A stretch of 64,000 nucleotides of DNA. Origin: Arenicola marina. Lineage: Eukaryota; Annelida; Polychaeta; Arenicolidae. A program made the position numbers and the translations under genes. Within the stretch, counting starts at the first letter, position 1; each line of letters begins with the position of its first letter. Shown here in pieces: positions 20,571 through 32,280 of the stretch. Below the pieces are notes generated by a model. The model saw only the letters and a program-made list of their open reading frames with translations, did no database searches and had not been told where the DNA came from. Where the stretch lies: the NCBI GenBank assembly GCA_964019135.1, contig OZ025258.1:7707961-7771960 (forward strand), written 5' to 3'.

Positions 20571-21426
20571 CGATGGCCGCCGTTCGCGGCGCTAGAGCGA
20601 CGCTAGAGAGTCGGGACTGGTTGCAAAAGACGGGCAAACGTCAACTTGGGTTAGGAGTCCGCGTTTGCTTTTAGCCTAGCAGGCTTTGTTTCGGCGCCGT
20701 AGGGCTCCGTAATTTAGCAAAAATGCGTCTGAGAACAGGCATTAGGGCGTGACCAAACACGCGTAGAAATTCGGATTTGGACGTATTCACTCGAAATAGC
20801 GCCCTCTACCTGGCTAAACAGCCTGCGTTGAACAGTAGCCGTTAGATTGTGCGCAACCAGGGGTCAAATTTGGGCTAAATTGCGCTTACAGCGAGCCCAA
20901 TACAGCTTTCAGTGGACAATTTGAGCTCGAACGCCTTTAGATATCGACTTCCAAATTCATCAAGAGTTGTGGCATGGCCATCTGAATAATACAAACAGTA
21001 CGTTTTAATCCTATATCCGTTTCCAGTAATGATGGTAGTGAAAGCACGGTTTTACCGATACAAGTATGTTAATATCGGTTTATACAGTGCGCACATGGTT
21101 CAAAGTAATGCCCGCAGCGCCCAATTTGCCCTTCATAAGGTCTAAAGTGCGTACGTTGCCCACCTGCTTAGGAGACCACTACCATCACTGTGATTCCATA
21201 ATTAGTTATAATGAGACAGAAAGGGCCATTAGTAACACCGTTTACCCATGCCGCTGATGCAATTGTATATGCGATAGTCAACCAACTGGTGTGAAAAAAT
21301 GGCATTAGTTTGAATTAATAATCGTCGTATAACGTCGCGGTTTGGTTCAGCATCATGTTTCAACAGACACGCTTTTTGACTCAAAGTCGATTTACGTCAT
21401 CATCAGTGTCCCACTGAGTTCTTGTT
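20571..21426 (+). repeat. Block duplicated at 40,484-41,279
   Basis: This block matches 40,484-41,279 in the same orientation at roughly 85-90% by eye, from CGATGGCCGCCGTTCGC to CCCACTGAGTTCTTGTT. The second copy has small deletions. The first copy sits about 290 bases before the large minisatellite; the second has no minisatellite after it. No open frame is shared convincingly. Confidence 0.8.
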
Positions 21427-21711
21427 TCTTATCAGTATAATAATATAGCCTATGACTTTTTCTGTAGAAAAGGGAAGGAATGGGGGCTGGGGGAGATACG
21501 TTGAGATGGTTTCTATATTAGCGAGGGACACAATCTAAACCGAATTATCAACCGCTAGTGCCAAAAGCAGTCGGATAATTTTTGACCCGCAATATTATTT
21601 CTTCTCTAATTTCTGAGATTGAAAAGCGTTGTCGTGATGTTCTCCATCGGTTGGGACCTAGTCAGGCCACTGTTGTGCCCCCCTAGACCCTGCCACAAGC
21701 GATGGACCATA
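21427..21711. other. Unique spacer before the minisatellite
   Basis: I see nothing identifiable here. The right end (GGGCCTGATGGCAACCAGT) grades into the first degenerate minisatellite unit. Confidence 0.5.
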
Positions 21712-21889
21712 AGGGCCTGATGGCAACCAGTGGAGTGGGCGGCAGGGCTGATGGCTACCAGTGGGGCGGGCGGCAGGGCTGATGGCTACCAGTGGATTAG
21801 GCGGCAGGGCTGATGGCTACCATTTGGACGGGCGGCAGGGCTGATGGCCACCATTGGGACGGGCGGCAGGGCTGATGGCCACCAGCGGG

Positions 21890-24800
21890 GCTAGCGGCAG
21901 GGCTGATGGTTACCAGGACGGCGGGCGGCAGGGCTGATGGCTACCGGTGGGGCGGGCGGCAGGGCTAATGGCTACCAGTGGGGCGGGCGGCAGGGCTGAT
22001 GGCTACCAGTGGAGGGGGAGGCAGGGCTGATGGCTGCCAGTGGGGCGGGCGGCAGGGCTGATGGCTACCAGCGGGGCGGGCGGCAGGGCTGATGGCTACC
22101 AGTGGAGGGGGCGGCAGGGCTGATGGCTACCAGTGGAGCGGGCGGCAGGTCTGATGGCTGCCAGTGGGGCGGGCGGCAAGGCTGATGGCTACCAGTGGGG
22201 CGGGCGGCAGGGCTGATGGCTACCAGTGGGGCGGGCGGCAGGGCTGATGGTTACCAGGAGGGCGGGCGGCAGGGCTGATGGCTACCGGTGGGGCGGGCGG
22301 CAGGGCTAATGGCTACCAGTGGGGCGGGCGGCAGGGCTGATGGCTACCAGTGGAGGGGGAGGCAGGGCTGATGGCTGCCAGTGGGCGGGCGGCAGGGCTG
22401 ATGGCTACCAGCGGGGCGGGCGGCAGGGCTGATGGCTACCAGTGGAGGGGGCGGCAGGGCTGATGGCTACCAGTGGAGAGCTGAGGGCTGCCAGTGGGGC
22501 GGGCGGCAGGGCTGATGGCTACCAGTGGAGAGGGCGGCAGGGCTGATGGCTGCCAGTGGGGCGGGCGGCAGGGCTGATGGCTACCAGTGGGGCGGGCGGC
22601 AGGGCTGATGGCTACCAGTGGGGCGGGCGGCAGGGCTGATGGCTACCAGTGGAGGGGGCGGCAGGGCTGATGGCTACCAGTAGAGAGCTGATGGCTACCA
22701 GTGGAGGGGGCGGCAGGGCTGATGGCTACCAGTGGAGAGCTGATGGCTACCAGTGGAGGGGGCGGCATGGCTGATGGCTACTAGTGGGGCGGGCGGCAGG
22801 GCTGATGGCTACCAGTGGGGCGGGCGGCAGGGCTGATGGCTACCAGTGGGGCGGGCGGCAGGGCTGATGGCTACCAGTGGAGAGCTGATGGCTACCAGTG
22901 GAGGGGGCGGCAGGGCTGATGGCTACTAGTGGGGCGGGCGGCAGGGCTGATGGCTACCAGTGGGGCGGGCGGCAGGGCTGATGGCTACCAGTGGGGCGGG
23001 CGGCAGGGCTGATGGCTACCAGTGGGGCGGGCGGCAGGGCTGATGGCTACCAGTGGGGCGGGCGGCAGGGCTGAGGGCTGCCAGTGGGGCGGGCGGCAGG
23101 GCTGATGGCTACCAGTGGAGAGGGCGGCAGGGCTGATGGCTGCCAGTGGGGCGGGCGGCAGGGCTGATGGCTACCAGTGGGGCGGGCGGCAGGGCTGATG
23201 GCTACCAGTGGGGCGGGCGGCAGGGCTGATGGCTACCAGTGGAGGGGGCGGCAGGGCTGATGGCTACCAGTAGAGAGCTGATGGCTACCAGTGGAGGGGG
23301 CGGCAAGGCTGATGGCTACCAGTGGAGAGCTGATGGCTACCAGTGGAGGGGGCGGCATGGCTAATGGCTACTAGTGGGGCGGGCGGCAGGGCTGATGGCT
23401 ACCAGTGGGGCGGGCGGCAGGGCTGATGGCTACCAGTGGGGCGGGCGGCAGGGCTGATGGCTACCAGTGGAGAGCTGATGGCTACCAGTGGAGGGGGCGG
23501 CAGGGCTGATGGCTACTAGTGGGGCGGGCGGCAGGGCTGATGGCTACCAGTGGGGCGGGCGGCAGGGCTGATGGCTGCCAGTGGGGCGGGCGGCAGGGCT
23601 GATGGCTGCCAGTGGGGCGGACGGCAGGGCTGATGGCTGCCAGTGGGGCGGGCGGCAGAGCTGATGGCTGCCAGTGGGGCGGGCGGCAGGGCTGATGGCT
23701 ACTAGTGGGGCGGGCGGCAAGGCTGATGGCTGCCAGTGGGGCGGGCGGCAGGGCTGATGGCTGCCAGTGGGGCGGGCGGCAGGGCTGATGGCTGCCAGTG
23801 GGGCGGGCGGCAGGGCTGATGGCTGCCAGTGGGGCGGGCGGCATGGCTGATGGCTACTAGTGGGGCGGGCGGCAGGGCTGATGGCTACCAGTGGGGCGGG
23901 CGGCAGGGCTGATGGCTACTAGTGGGGCGGGCGGCAGGGCTGATGGCTACCAGTGGGGCGGGCGGCAGGGCTGATGGCTACCAGTGGGGCGGGCGGCAGG
24001 GCTGATGGTTACCAGTGGGGCGGGCGGCAGGGCTGATGGCTACCAGTGGGGCGGGCGGCAGGGCTGAGGGCTACCAGTGGGGCGGGCGGCAGGGCTGATG
24101 GCTACCAGTGGAGAGGGCGGCAGGGCTGATGGCTACCAGTGGGGCGGGCGGCAGGGCTGATGGCTACCAGTGGGGCGGGCGGCAGGGCTAATGGCTACCA
24201 GTGGAGGGGGCGGCAGGGCTGATGGCTACCAGTAGAGAGCTGATGGCTACCAGTGGAGGGGGCGGCAGGGCTGATGGCTACCAGTGGAGAGCTGATGGCT
24301 ACCAGTGGAGGGGCGGCAGGGCTGATGGCTACCAGTGGAGCGGGCGGCAGGGCTGATGGCTGCCAGTGGGGCTTGCGGCAGGGCTGATGGCTGCCAGTGG
24401 GGCGGGCGGCAGGGCTGATGGCTACCAGTGGAGAGGGCGGCAGGGCTGATGGCTGCCAGTTGGGCGGGCGGCAGGGCTGATGGCTACCAGTGGGGCGGGC
24501 GGCAGGGCTGATGGCTACCAGTGGAGGGGGCGGCAGGGCTGATGGCTACTAGTGGGGCGGGCGGCAGGGCTGATGGCTACCAGTGGGGCGGGCGGCAGGG
24601 CTGATGGCTGCCAGTGGGGCGGGCGGCAGGGCTGATGGCTGCCAGTGGGGCGGGCGGCAGGGCTGATGGCTGCGAGTGGGGCGGGCGGCAGGGCTGATGG
24701 CTGCCAGTGGGGCGGGCGGCAGGGCTGATGGCTACTAGTGGGGCGGGCGGCAAGGCTGATGGCTGCCAGTGGGGCGGGCGGCAGGGCTGATGGCTGCCAG

Positions 24801-25052
24801 TGGGGCGGGCGGCAGGGCTGATGGCTGCCAGTGGGGCGGGCGGCAGGGCTGATGGCTGCCAGTGGGGCGGGCGGCAGGGCTGATGGCTACTAGTGGGGCG
24901 GGCGGCAGGGCTGATGGCTACCAGTGGGGCGGGCGGCAGGGCTGATGGCTACTAGTGGGGCGGGCGGCAGGGCTGATGGCTACCAGTGGGGCGGGCGGCA
25001 GGGCTGATGGCTACCAGTGGGGCGGGCGGCAGGGCTGATGGCTGCCAGTGGG
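21890..25052. repeat. 3,163-bp higher-order duplication, copy 1
   Basis: This segment is repeated in tandem at 25,053-28,212 with an offset of exactly 3,163 bp wherever I checked: GGGCTAGCGG ends at 21,900 and 25,063, the rare TGCGAG unit is at about 24,672 and 27,835, the CAGTTGGGC unit at 24,461 and 27,624, and the identical 120-codon frames at 23,482 and 26,645. I saw no difference between the copies at the points compared, so the duplication is very recent or an assembly artefact. Confidence 0.9.
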
Positions 25053-28000
25053 GCTAGCGGCAGGGCTGATGGTTACCAGGACGGCGGGCGGCAGGGCTGA
25101 TGGCTACCGGTGGGGCGGGCGGCAGGGCTAATGGCTACCAGTGGGGCGGGCGGCAGGGCTGATGGCTACCAGTGGAGGGGGAGGCAGGGCTGATGGCTGC
25201 CAGTGGGGCGGGCGGCAGGGCTGATGGCTACCAGCGGGGCGGGCGGCAGGGCTGATGGCTACCAGTGGAGGGGGCGGCAGGGCTGATGGCTACCAGTGGA
25301 GCGGGCGGCAGGTCTGATGGCTGCCAGTGGGGCGGGCGGCAAGGCTGATGGCTACCAGTGGGGCGGGCGGCAGGGCTGATGGCTACCAGTGGGGCGGGCG
25401 GCAGGGCTGATGGTTACCAGGAGGGCGGGCGGCAGGGCTGATGGCTACCGGTGGGGCGGGCGGCAGGGCTAATGGCTACCAGTGGGGCGGGCGGCAGGGC
25501 TGATGGCTACCAGTGGAGGGGGAGGCAGGGCTGATGGCTGCCAGTGGGCGGGCGGCAGGGCTGATGGCTACCAGCGGGGCGGGCGGCAGGGCTGATGGCT
25601 ACCAGTGGAGGGGGCGGCAGGGCTGATGGCTACCAGTGGAGAGCTGAGGGCTGCCAGTGGGGCGGGCGGCAGGGCTGATGGCTACCAGTGGAGAGGGCGG
25701 CAGGGCTGATGGCTGCCAGTGGGGCGGGCGGCAGGGCTGATGGCTACCAGTGGGGCGGGCGGCAGGGCTGATGGCTACCAGTGGGGCGGGCGGCAGGGCT
25801 GATGGCTACCAGTGGAGGGGGCGGCAGGGCTGATGGCTACCAGTAGAGAGCTGATGGCTACCAGTGGAGGGGGCGGCAGGGCTGATGGCTACCAGTGGAG
25901 AGCTGATGGCTACCAGTGGAGGGGGCGGCATGGCTGATGGCTACTAGTGGGGCGGGCGGCAGGGCTGATGGCTACCAGTGGGGCGGGCGGCAGGGCTGAT
26001 GGCTACCAGTGGGGCGGGCGGCAGGGCTGATGGCTACCAGTGGAGAGCTGATGGCTACCAGTGGAGGGGGCGGCAGGGCTGATGGCTACTAGTGGGGCGG
26101 GCGGCAGGGCTGATGGCTACCAGTGGGGCGGGCGGCAGGGCTGATGGCTACCAGTGGGGCGGGCGGCAGGGCTGATGGCTACCAGTGGGGCGGGCGGCAG
26201 GGCTGATGGCTACCAGTGGGGCGGGCGGCAGGGCTGAGGGCTGCCAGTGGGGCGGGCGGCAGGGCTGATGGCTACCAGTGGAGAGGGCGGCAGGGCTGAT
26301 GGCTGCCAGTGGGGCGGGCGGCAGGGCTGATGGCTACCAGTGGGGCGGGCGGCAGGGCTGATGGCTACCAGTGGGGCGGGCGGCAGGGCTGATGGCTACC
26401 AGTGGAGGGGGCGGCAGGGCTGATGGCTACCAGTAGAGAGCTGATGGCTACCAGTGGAGGGGGCGGCAAGGCTGATGGCTACCAGTGGAGAGCTGATGGC
26501 TACCAGTGGAGGGGGCGGCATGGCTAATGGCTACTAGTGGGGCGGGCGGCAGGGCTGATGGCTACCAGTGGGGCGGGCGGCAGGGCTGATGGCTACCAGT
26601 GGGGCGGGCGGCAGGGCTGATGGCTACCAGTGGAGAGCTGATGGCTACCAGTGGAGGGGGCGGCAGGGCTGATGGCTACTAGTGGGGCGGGCGGCAGGGC
26701 TGATGGCTACCAGTGGGGCGGGCGGCAGGGCTGATGGCTGCCAGTGGGGCGGGCGGCAGGGCTGATGGCTGCCAGTGGGGCGGACGGCAGGGCTGATGGC
26801 TGCCAGTGGGGCGGGCGGCAGAGCTGATGGCTGCCAGTGGGGCGGGCGGCAGGGCTGATGGCTACTAGTGGGGCGGGCGGCAAGGCTGATGGCTGCCAGT
26901 GGGGCGGGCGGCAGGGCTGATGGCTGCCAGTGGGGCGGGCGGCAGGGCTGATGGCTGCCAGTGGGGCGGGCGGCAGGGCTGATGGCTGCCAGTGGGGCGG
27001 GCGGCATGGCTGATGGCTACTAGTGGGGCGGGCGGCAGGGCTGATGGCTACCAGTGGGGCGGGCGGCAGGGCTGATGGCTACTAGTGGGGCGGGCGGCAG
27101 GGCTGATGGCTACCAGTGGGGCGGGCGGCAGGGCTGATGGCTACCAGTGGGGCGGGCGGCAGGGCTGATGGTTACCAGTGGGGCGGGCGGCAGGGCTGAT
27201 GGCTACCAGTGGGGCGGGCGGCAGGGCTGAGGGCTACCAGTGGGGCGGGCGGCAGGGCTGATGGCTACCAGTGGAGAGGGCGGCAGGGCTGATGGCTACC
27301 AGTGGGGCGGGCGGCAGGGCTGATGGCTACCAGTGGGGCGGGCGGCAGGGCTAATGGCTACCAGTGGAGGGGGCGGCAGGGCTGATGGCTACCAGTAGAG
27401 AGCTGATGGCTACCAGTGGAGGGGGCGGCAGGGCTGATGGCTACCAGTGGAGAGCTGATGGCTACCAGTGGAGGGGCGGCAGGGCTGATGGCTACCAGTG
27501 GAGCGGGCGGCAGGGCTGATGGCTGCCAGTGGGGCTTGCGGCAGGGCTGATGGCTGCCAGTGGGGCGGGCGGCAGGGCTGATGGCTACCAGTGGAGAGGG
27601 CGGCAGGGCTGATGGCTGCCAGTTGGGCGGGCGGCAGGGCTGATGGCTACCAGTGGGGCGGGCGGCAGGGCTGATGGCTACCAGTGGAGGGGGCGGCAGG
27701 GCTGATGGCTACTAGTGGGGCGGGCGGCAGGGCTGATGGCTACCAGTGGGGCGGGCGGCAGGGCTGATGGCTGCCAGTGGGGCGGGCGGCAGGGCTGATG
27801 GCTGCCAGTGGGGCGGGCGGCAGGGCTGATGGCTGCGAGTGGGGCGGGCGGCAGGGCTGATGGCTGCCAGTGGGGCGGGCGGCAGGGCTGATGGCTACTA
27901 GTGGGGCGGGCGGCAAGGCTGATGGCTGCCAGTGGGGCGGGCGGCAGGGCTGATGGCTGCCAGTGGGGCGGGCGGCAGGGCTGATGGCTGCCAGTGGGGC

Positions 28001-28212
28001 GGGCGGCAGGGCTGATGGCTGCCAGTGGGGCGGGCGGCAGGGCTGATGGCTACTAGTGGGGCGGGCGGCAGGGCTGATGGCTACCAGTGGGGCGGGCGGC
28101 AGGGCTGATGGCTACTAGTGGGGCGGGCGGCAGGGCTGATGGCTACCAGTGGGGCGGGCGGCAGGGCTGATGGCTACCAGTGGGGCGGGCGGCAGGGCTG
28201 ATGGCTGCCAGT
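25053..28212. repeat. 3,163-bp higher-order duplication, copy 2
   Basis: This is the second copy, matching 21,890-25,052 unit variant by unit variant. Similarity ends near 28,212, where copy 1 would re-enter the GGGCTAGCGG variant and copy 2 instead continues with ordinary GGGCGGGC units. Confidence 0.9.
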
Positions 28213-31163
28213 GGGGCGGGCGGCAGGGCTGATGGCTGCCAGTGGGGCGGGCGGCAGGGCTGATGGCTACTAGTGGGGCGGGCGGCAGGGCTGATGGCTA
28301 CCAGTGGGGCGGGCGGCAGGGCTGATGGCTGCCAGTGGGGCGGGCGGCAGGGCTGATGGCTGCCAGTGGGGCGGGCGGCAGGGCTGATGGCTGCCAGTGG
28401 GGCGGGCGGCAGGGCTGATGGCTACCAGTGGAGAGGGCGGCAGGGCTGATGGCTGCCAGTTGGGCGGGCGGCAGGGCTGATGGCTACCAGTGGGGCGGGC
28501 GGCAGGGCTGATGGCTACCAGTGGAGGGGGCGGCAGGGCTGATGGCTACCAGTGGGGCGGGCGGCAGGGCTGATGGCTACCAGTGGGGCGGGCGGCAGGG
28601 CTGATGGCTACCAGTGGAGAGCTGATGGCTACCAGTGGAGGGGGCGGCAGGGCTGATGGCTACTAGTGGGGCGGGCGGCAGGGCTGATGGCTACCAGTGG
28701 GGCGGGCGGCAGGGCTGATGGCTACCAGTGGGGCGGGCGGCAGGGCTGATGGCTGCCAGTGGGGCGGGCGGCAGGGCTGATGGCTGCCAGTGGGGCGGGC
28801 GGCAGGGCTGATGGCTGCCAGTGGGGCGGGCGGCAGGGCTGATGGCTACCAGTGGAGAGGGCGGCAGGGCTGATGGCTGCCAGTTGGGCGGGCGGCAGGG
28901 CTGATGGCTACCAGTGGGGCGGGCGGCAGGGCTGATGGCTACCAGTGGAGGGGGCGGCAGGGCTGATGGCTACCAGTGGGGCGGGCGGCAGGGCTGATGG
29001 CTACCAGTGGGGCGGGCGGCAGGGCTGATGGCTACCAGTGGAGAGCTGATGGCTACCAGTGGAGGGGGCGGCAGGGCTGATGGCTACTAGTGGGGCGGGC
29101 GGCAGGGCTGATGGCTACCAGTGGGGCGGGCGGCAGGGCTGATGGCTACCAGTGGGGCGGGCGGCAGGGCTGATGGCTACCAGTGGGGCGGGCGGCAGGG
29201 CTGAGGGCTACCAGTGGGGCGGGCGGCAGGGCTGAGGGCTACCAGTGGGGCGGGCGGCAGGGCTGATGGCTACCAGTGGAGAGGGCGGCAGGGCTGATGG
29301 CTGCCAGTGGGGCGGGCGGCAGGGCTGATGGCTACCAGTGGGGCGGGCGGCAGGGCTGATGGCTACCAGTGGGGCGGGCGGCAGGGCTGATGGCTACCAG
29401 TGGAGGGGGCGGCAGGGCTGATGGCTACCAGTAGAGAGCTGATGGCTACCAGTGGAGGGGGCGGCAGGGCTGATGGCTACCAGTGGAGAGCTGATGGCTA
29501 CCAGTGGAGGGGCGGCAGGGCTGATGGCTACCAGTGGAGCGGGCGGCAGGGCTGATGGCTGCCAGTGGAGCTTGCGGCAGGGCTGATGGCTGCCAGTGGG
29601 GCGGGCGGCAGGGCTGATGGCTACCAGTGGAGAGGGCGGCAGGGCTGATGGCTGCCAGTTGGGCGGGCGGCAGGGCTGATGGCTACCAGTGGGGCGGGCG
29701 GCAGGGCTGATGGCTACCAGTGGAGGGGGCGGCAGGGCTGATGGCTACCAGTGGGGCGGGCGGCAGGGCTGATGGCTACCAGTGGAGGGGGCGACAGGGC
29801 TGATGGCTGCCAGTGGGGCTTGCGGCAGGGCTGATGGCTGCCAGTGGGACGGGCGGCAGGGCTGATGGCTGCCAGTGGGGCGGGCGGCAGGGCTGATGGC
29901 TACCAGTGGGGCGGGCGGCAGGGCTGATGGCTACCAGAGGAGGGGGCGGCAGGGCTGATGGCTACCAGTGGAGGGCGCGGCAGGGCTGATGGCTACCAGT
30001 GGGGCGGGCGGCAGGGCTGATGGCTGCCAGTGGGGCTTGCGGCAGGGCTGATGGCTGCCAGTGGGGCCGGCGGCAGGGCTGATGGCTGCCAGTGGGGCGG
30101 GCGGCAGGGCTGATGGCTGCCAGTGGGGCGGGCGGCAGGGCTGATGGCTACCAGTGGGGCGGGCGGCAGGGCTGATGGCTACCAGTGGGGCGGGCGGCAG
30201 GGCTGATGGCTACCAGTGGGGCGGGCGGCAGGGCTGATGGCTACCAGCGGGGCGGGCGGCAGGGCTGATGGCTACCAGTGGGGCGGGCGGCAGGGCTGAT
30301 GGCTACCAGCGGGGCGGGCGGCAGGGCTGATGGCTACCAGCGGGGCGGGCGGCAGGGCTGATGGCTACCAGAGGAGGGGGCGGCAGGGCTGATGGCTACC
30401 AGTGGAGGGCGCGGCAGGGCTGATGGCTACCAGTGGGGCGGGCGGCAGGGCTGATGGCTGCCAGTGGGGCTTGCGGCAGGGCTGATGGCTGCCAGTGGGG
30501 CGGGCGGCAGGGCTGATGGCTGCCAGTGGGGCGGGCGGCAGGGCTGATGGCTGCCAGTGGGGCGGGCGGCAGGGCTGATGGCTACCAGTGGGGCGGGCGG
30601 CAGGGCTGATGGCTACCAGTGGGGCGGGCGGCAGGGCTGATGGCTACCAGTGGGGCGGGCGGCAGGGCTGATGGCTACCAGCGGGGCGGGCGGCAGGGCT
30701 GATGGCTACCAGTGGGGCGGGCGGCAGGGCTGATGGCTACCAGCGGGGCGGGCGGCAGGGCTGATGGCTACCAGCGGGGCGGGCGGCAGGGCTGATGGCT
30801 ACCAGTGGGGCGGGCGGCAGGGCTGATGGCTACCAGTGGGGCGGGCGGCAGGGCTGATGGCTGCCAGTGGGGCGGGCGGCAGGGCTGATGGCTACCAGTG
30901 GGGCGGGCGGCAGGGCTGATGGCTACCAGTGGGGCGGCCGGCAGGGCTGATGGCTACCAGTGGGGTGGGCTGCAGGGCTGATGGCTACCAGTGGGGCGGG
31001 CGGCAGGGATGATGGCTACCAGTGGGGCGGGAGGCAGGGCTGATGGCTGCCAGTGGGGCGGGCGGCAGGGCTGATGGCTACCAGTGGAGGGGGCGGCATG
31101 GCTGATGGCTACCAGCGGGGCGGGCGGCAGGGCTGATGGCTGCCAGCGGGGCGGGCGGCAGGT

Positions 31164-32280
31164 CTCGCGCCCTCGTGGTGACAGCTCCCTGGACGTGGCA
31201 CTGGAAATGGTCGCTCCTGTCATAAACACAAATTGAACGAGACACGCTCCCCCTGGAGGAAAGTTCGCTGCTCTGGTGGTGCTCAAAACAAACCGTGTGG
31301 TGTATCTAATGTATGTCTATCTAATTTAGCTCTCAAGATGAATTTTGTTTGAGGTTTGCGCTGCTCTCATGGTGCTCAAAATAAAAGGTTTCTCAACAAA
31401 ACTTTAGTGTTTCTAATGTATGTCTATGTAATTTAGCTTTCAAATTGCATAGTATTTCAGCTTATTTATTGTGCCTGTTTCCGAGGAACGGTGAATAAAC
31501 AGCATTTTGGAGAAAAGCAAATATTGTTCACAAAGTTAATGTTAGTTTTTCGAAACCAAACTAAAGGATCCAGACATGTAGTTATCATTTAACTGTAATC
31601 GACTACGTATCTGCAAAAAGAAGCAAGTTCATGTATTATAATTACTTCAGCTGTGTGGAGGTAATCTTCCACGGGCCACATGCATCCACCATCGACATCA
31701 ACAATGTTCTCCGATCAGTAACGGTCGAGATACATTCACCATTCGTCGCTAATTCCGCGTCAGAAGGAAATACGGTGCGCGGAACGGGATCAATTAATTG
31801 CTACATCTTAGCCTACAGAGCATAATTATAGCTCGATTGTGTCTTTCACCTAGTAAGCAGTTTAAGTTACTTTAAAATCTGGCTTCAAGTGGTTTCGCTC
31901 AATCTCCACAGAAATGATGGACCATGGTCTACAGACACCGACAGATGTACCGACAGAATGAAGGACAAACCAAACACCGAAAGATTTAAGGACACACAGA
32001 GGACGTGAAAATAAATACCGAAACGAGGATTTAGTCTCTTGTTCTCCTCAGTATCTGGCAGCGAGACGAAGGGAACTGAGACAGTTGCAAGAGTGCGAAA
32101 GCAGGTGAACAAACTGGCGAATGGCGTAGGATTACACGCAGTTTTGCACAATGAATTAAGCAACACTTATCTGTGATCGTTTTTTCATCACATTATCAGT
32201 TTCTGGTCTGTTAATTTTGTTTGCGAAATGGCGATTTCAAGCAGTTTAAGTGAGCAGGTGAGCAAAGTTAGCATACGACC
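31164..32280. other. No gene; short local duplication
   Basis: The array ends abruptly at about 31,163. Then 31,268-31,350 and 31,368-31,450 are diverged direct copies (GCTGCTCT, GGTGCTCAAAA, TCTAATGTATGTCTAT). No gene or RNA is recognised in the rest. A 93-codon minus-strand frame at 31,885-32,166 has no recognisable motif. Confidence 0.5.

Larger units (their letters stand above)
21712..31163. repeat. Giant 31-bp minisatellite, about 9.45 kb
   Basis: About 300 head-to-tail units of 31 bp; a typical unit is 30,601-30,631. Units vary at a few positions (CTACC or CTGCC; GGGGCGGGC or GGAGGGGGC), and a shorter 21-bp unit ending in GGAGAG is interspersed. Every unit has runs of three to five G on the plus strand, giving strong G-quadruplex potential and extreme strand asymmetry. 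Higher-order structure is clear: 590-bp (22,481 to 23,071), 3,163-bp, 424-bp (28,461 to 28,885) and 434-bp (29,940 to 30,374) repeats. Minus-strand frames of 110-120 codons appear where CTGCC units cluster, because CTACC units give a TAG stop; they are not genes. Amphioxus is known for abundant minisatellites, which fits but does not prove the taxon. Confidence 0.95.

Noticed and set aside
23482-23844. 120-codon minus-strand frames in the minisatellite (also 26,645-27,007 and 30,954-31,286), suggesting a Pro/His/Gln-rich repeat protein.
   Set aside because: They open only where CTGCC units replace CTACC units, which otherwise give a TAG stop. The 31-bp unit is not a multiple of three, so all frames cycle, and there is no start context or conservation.
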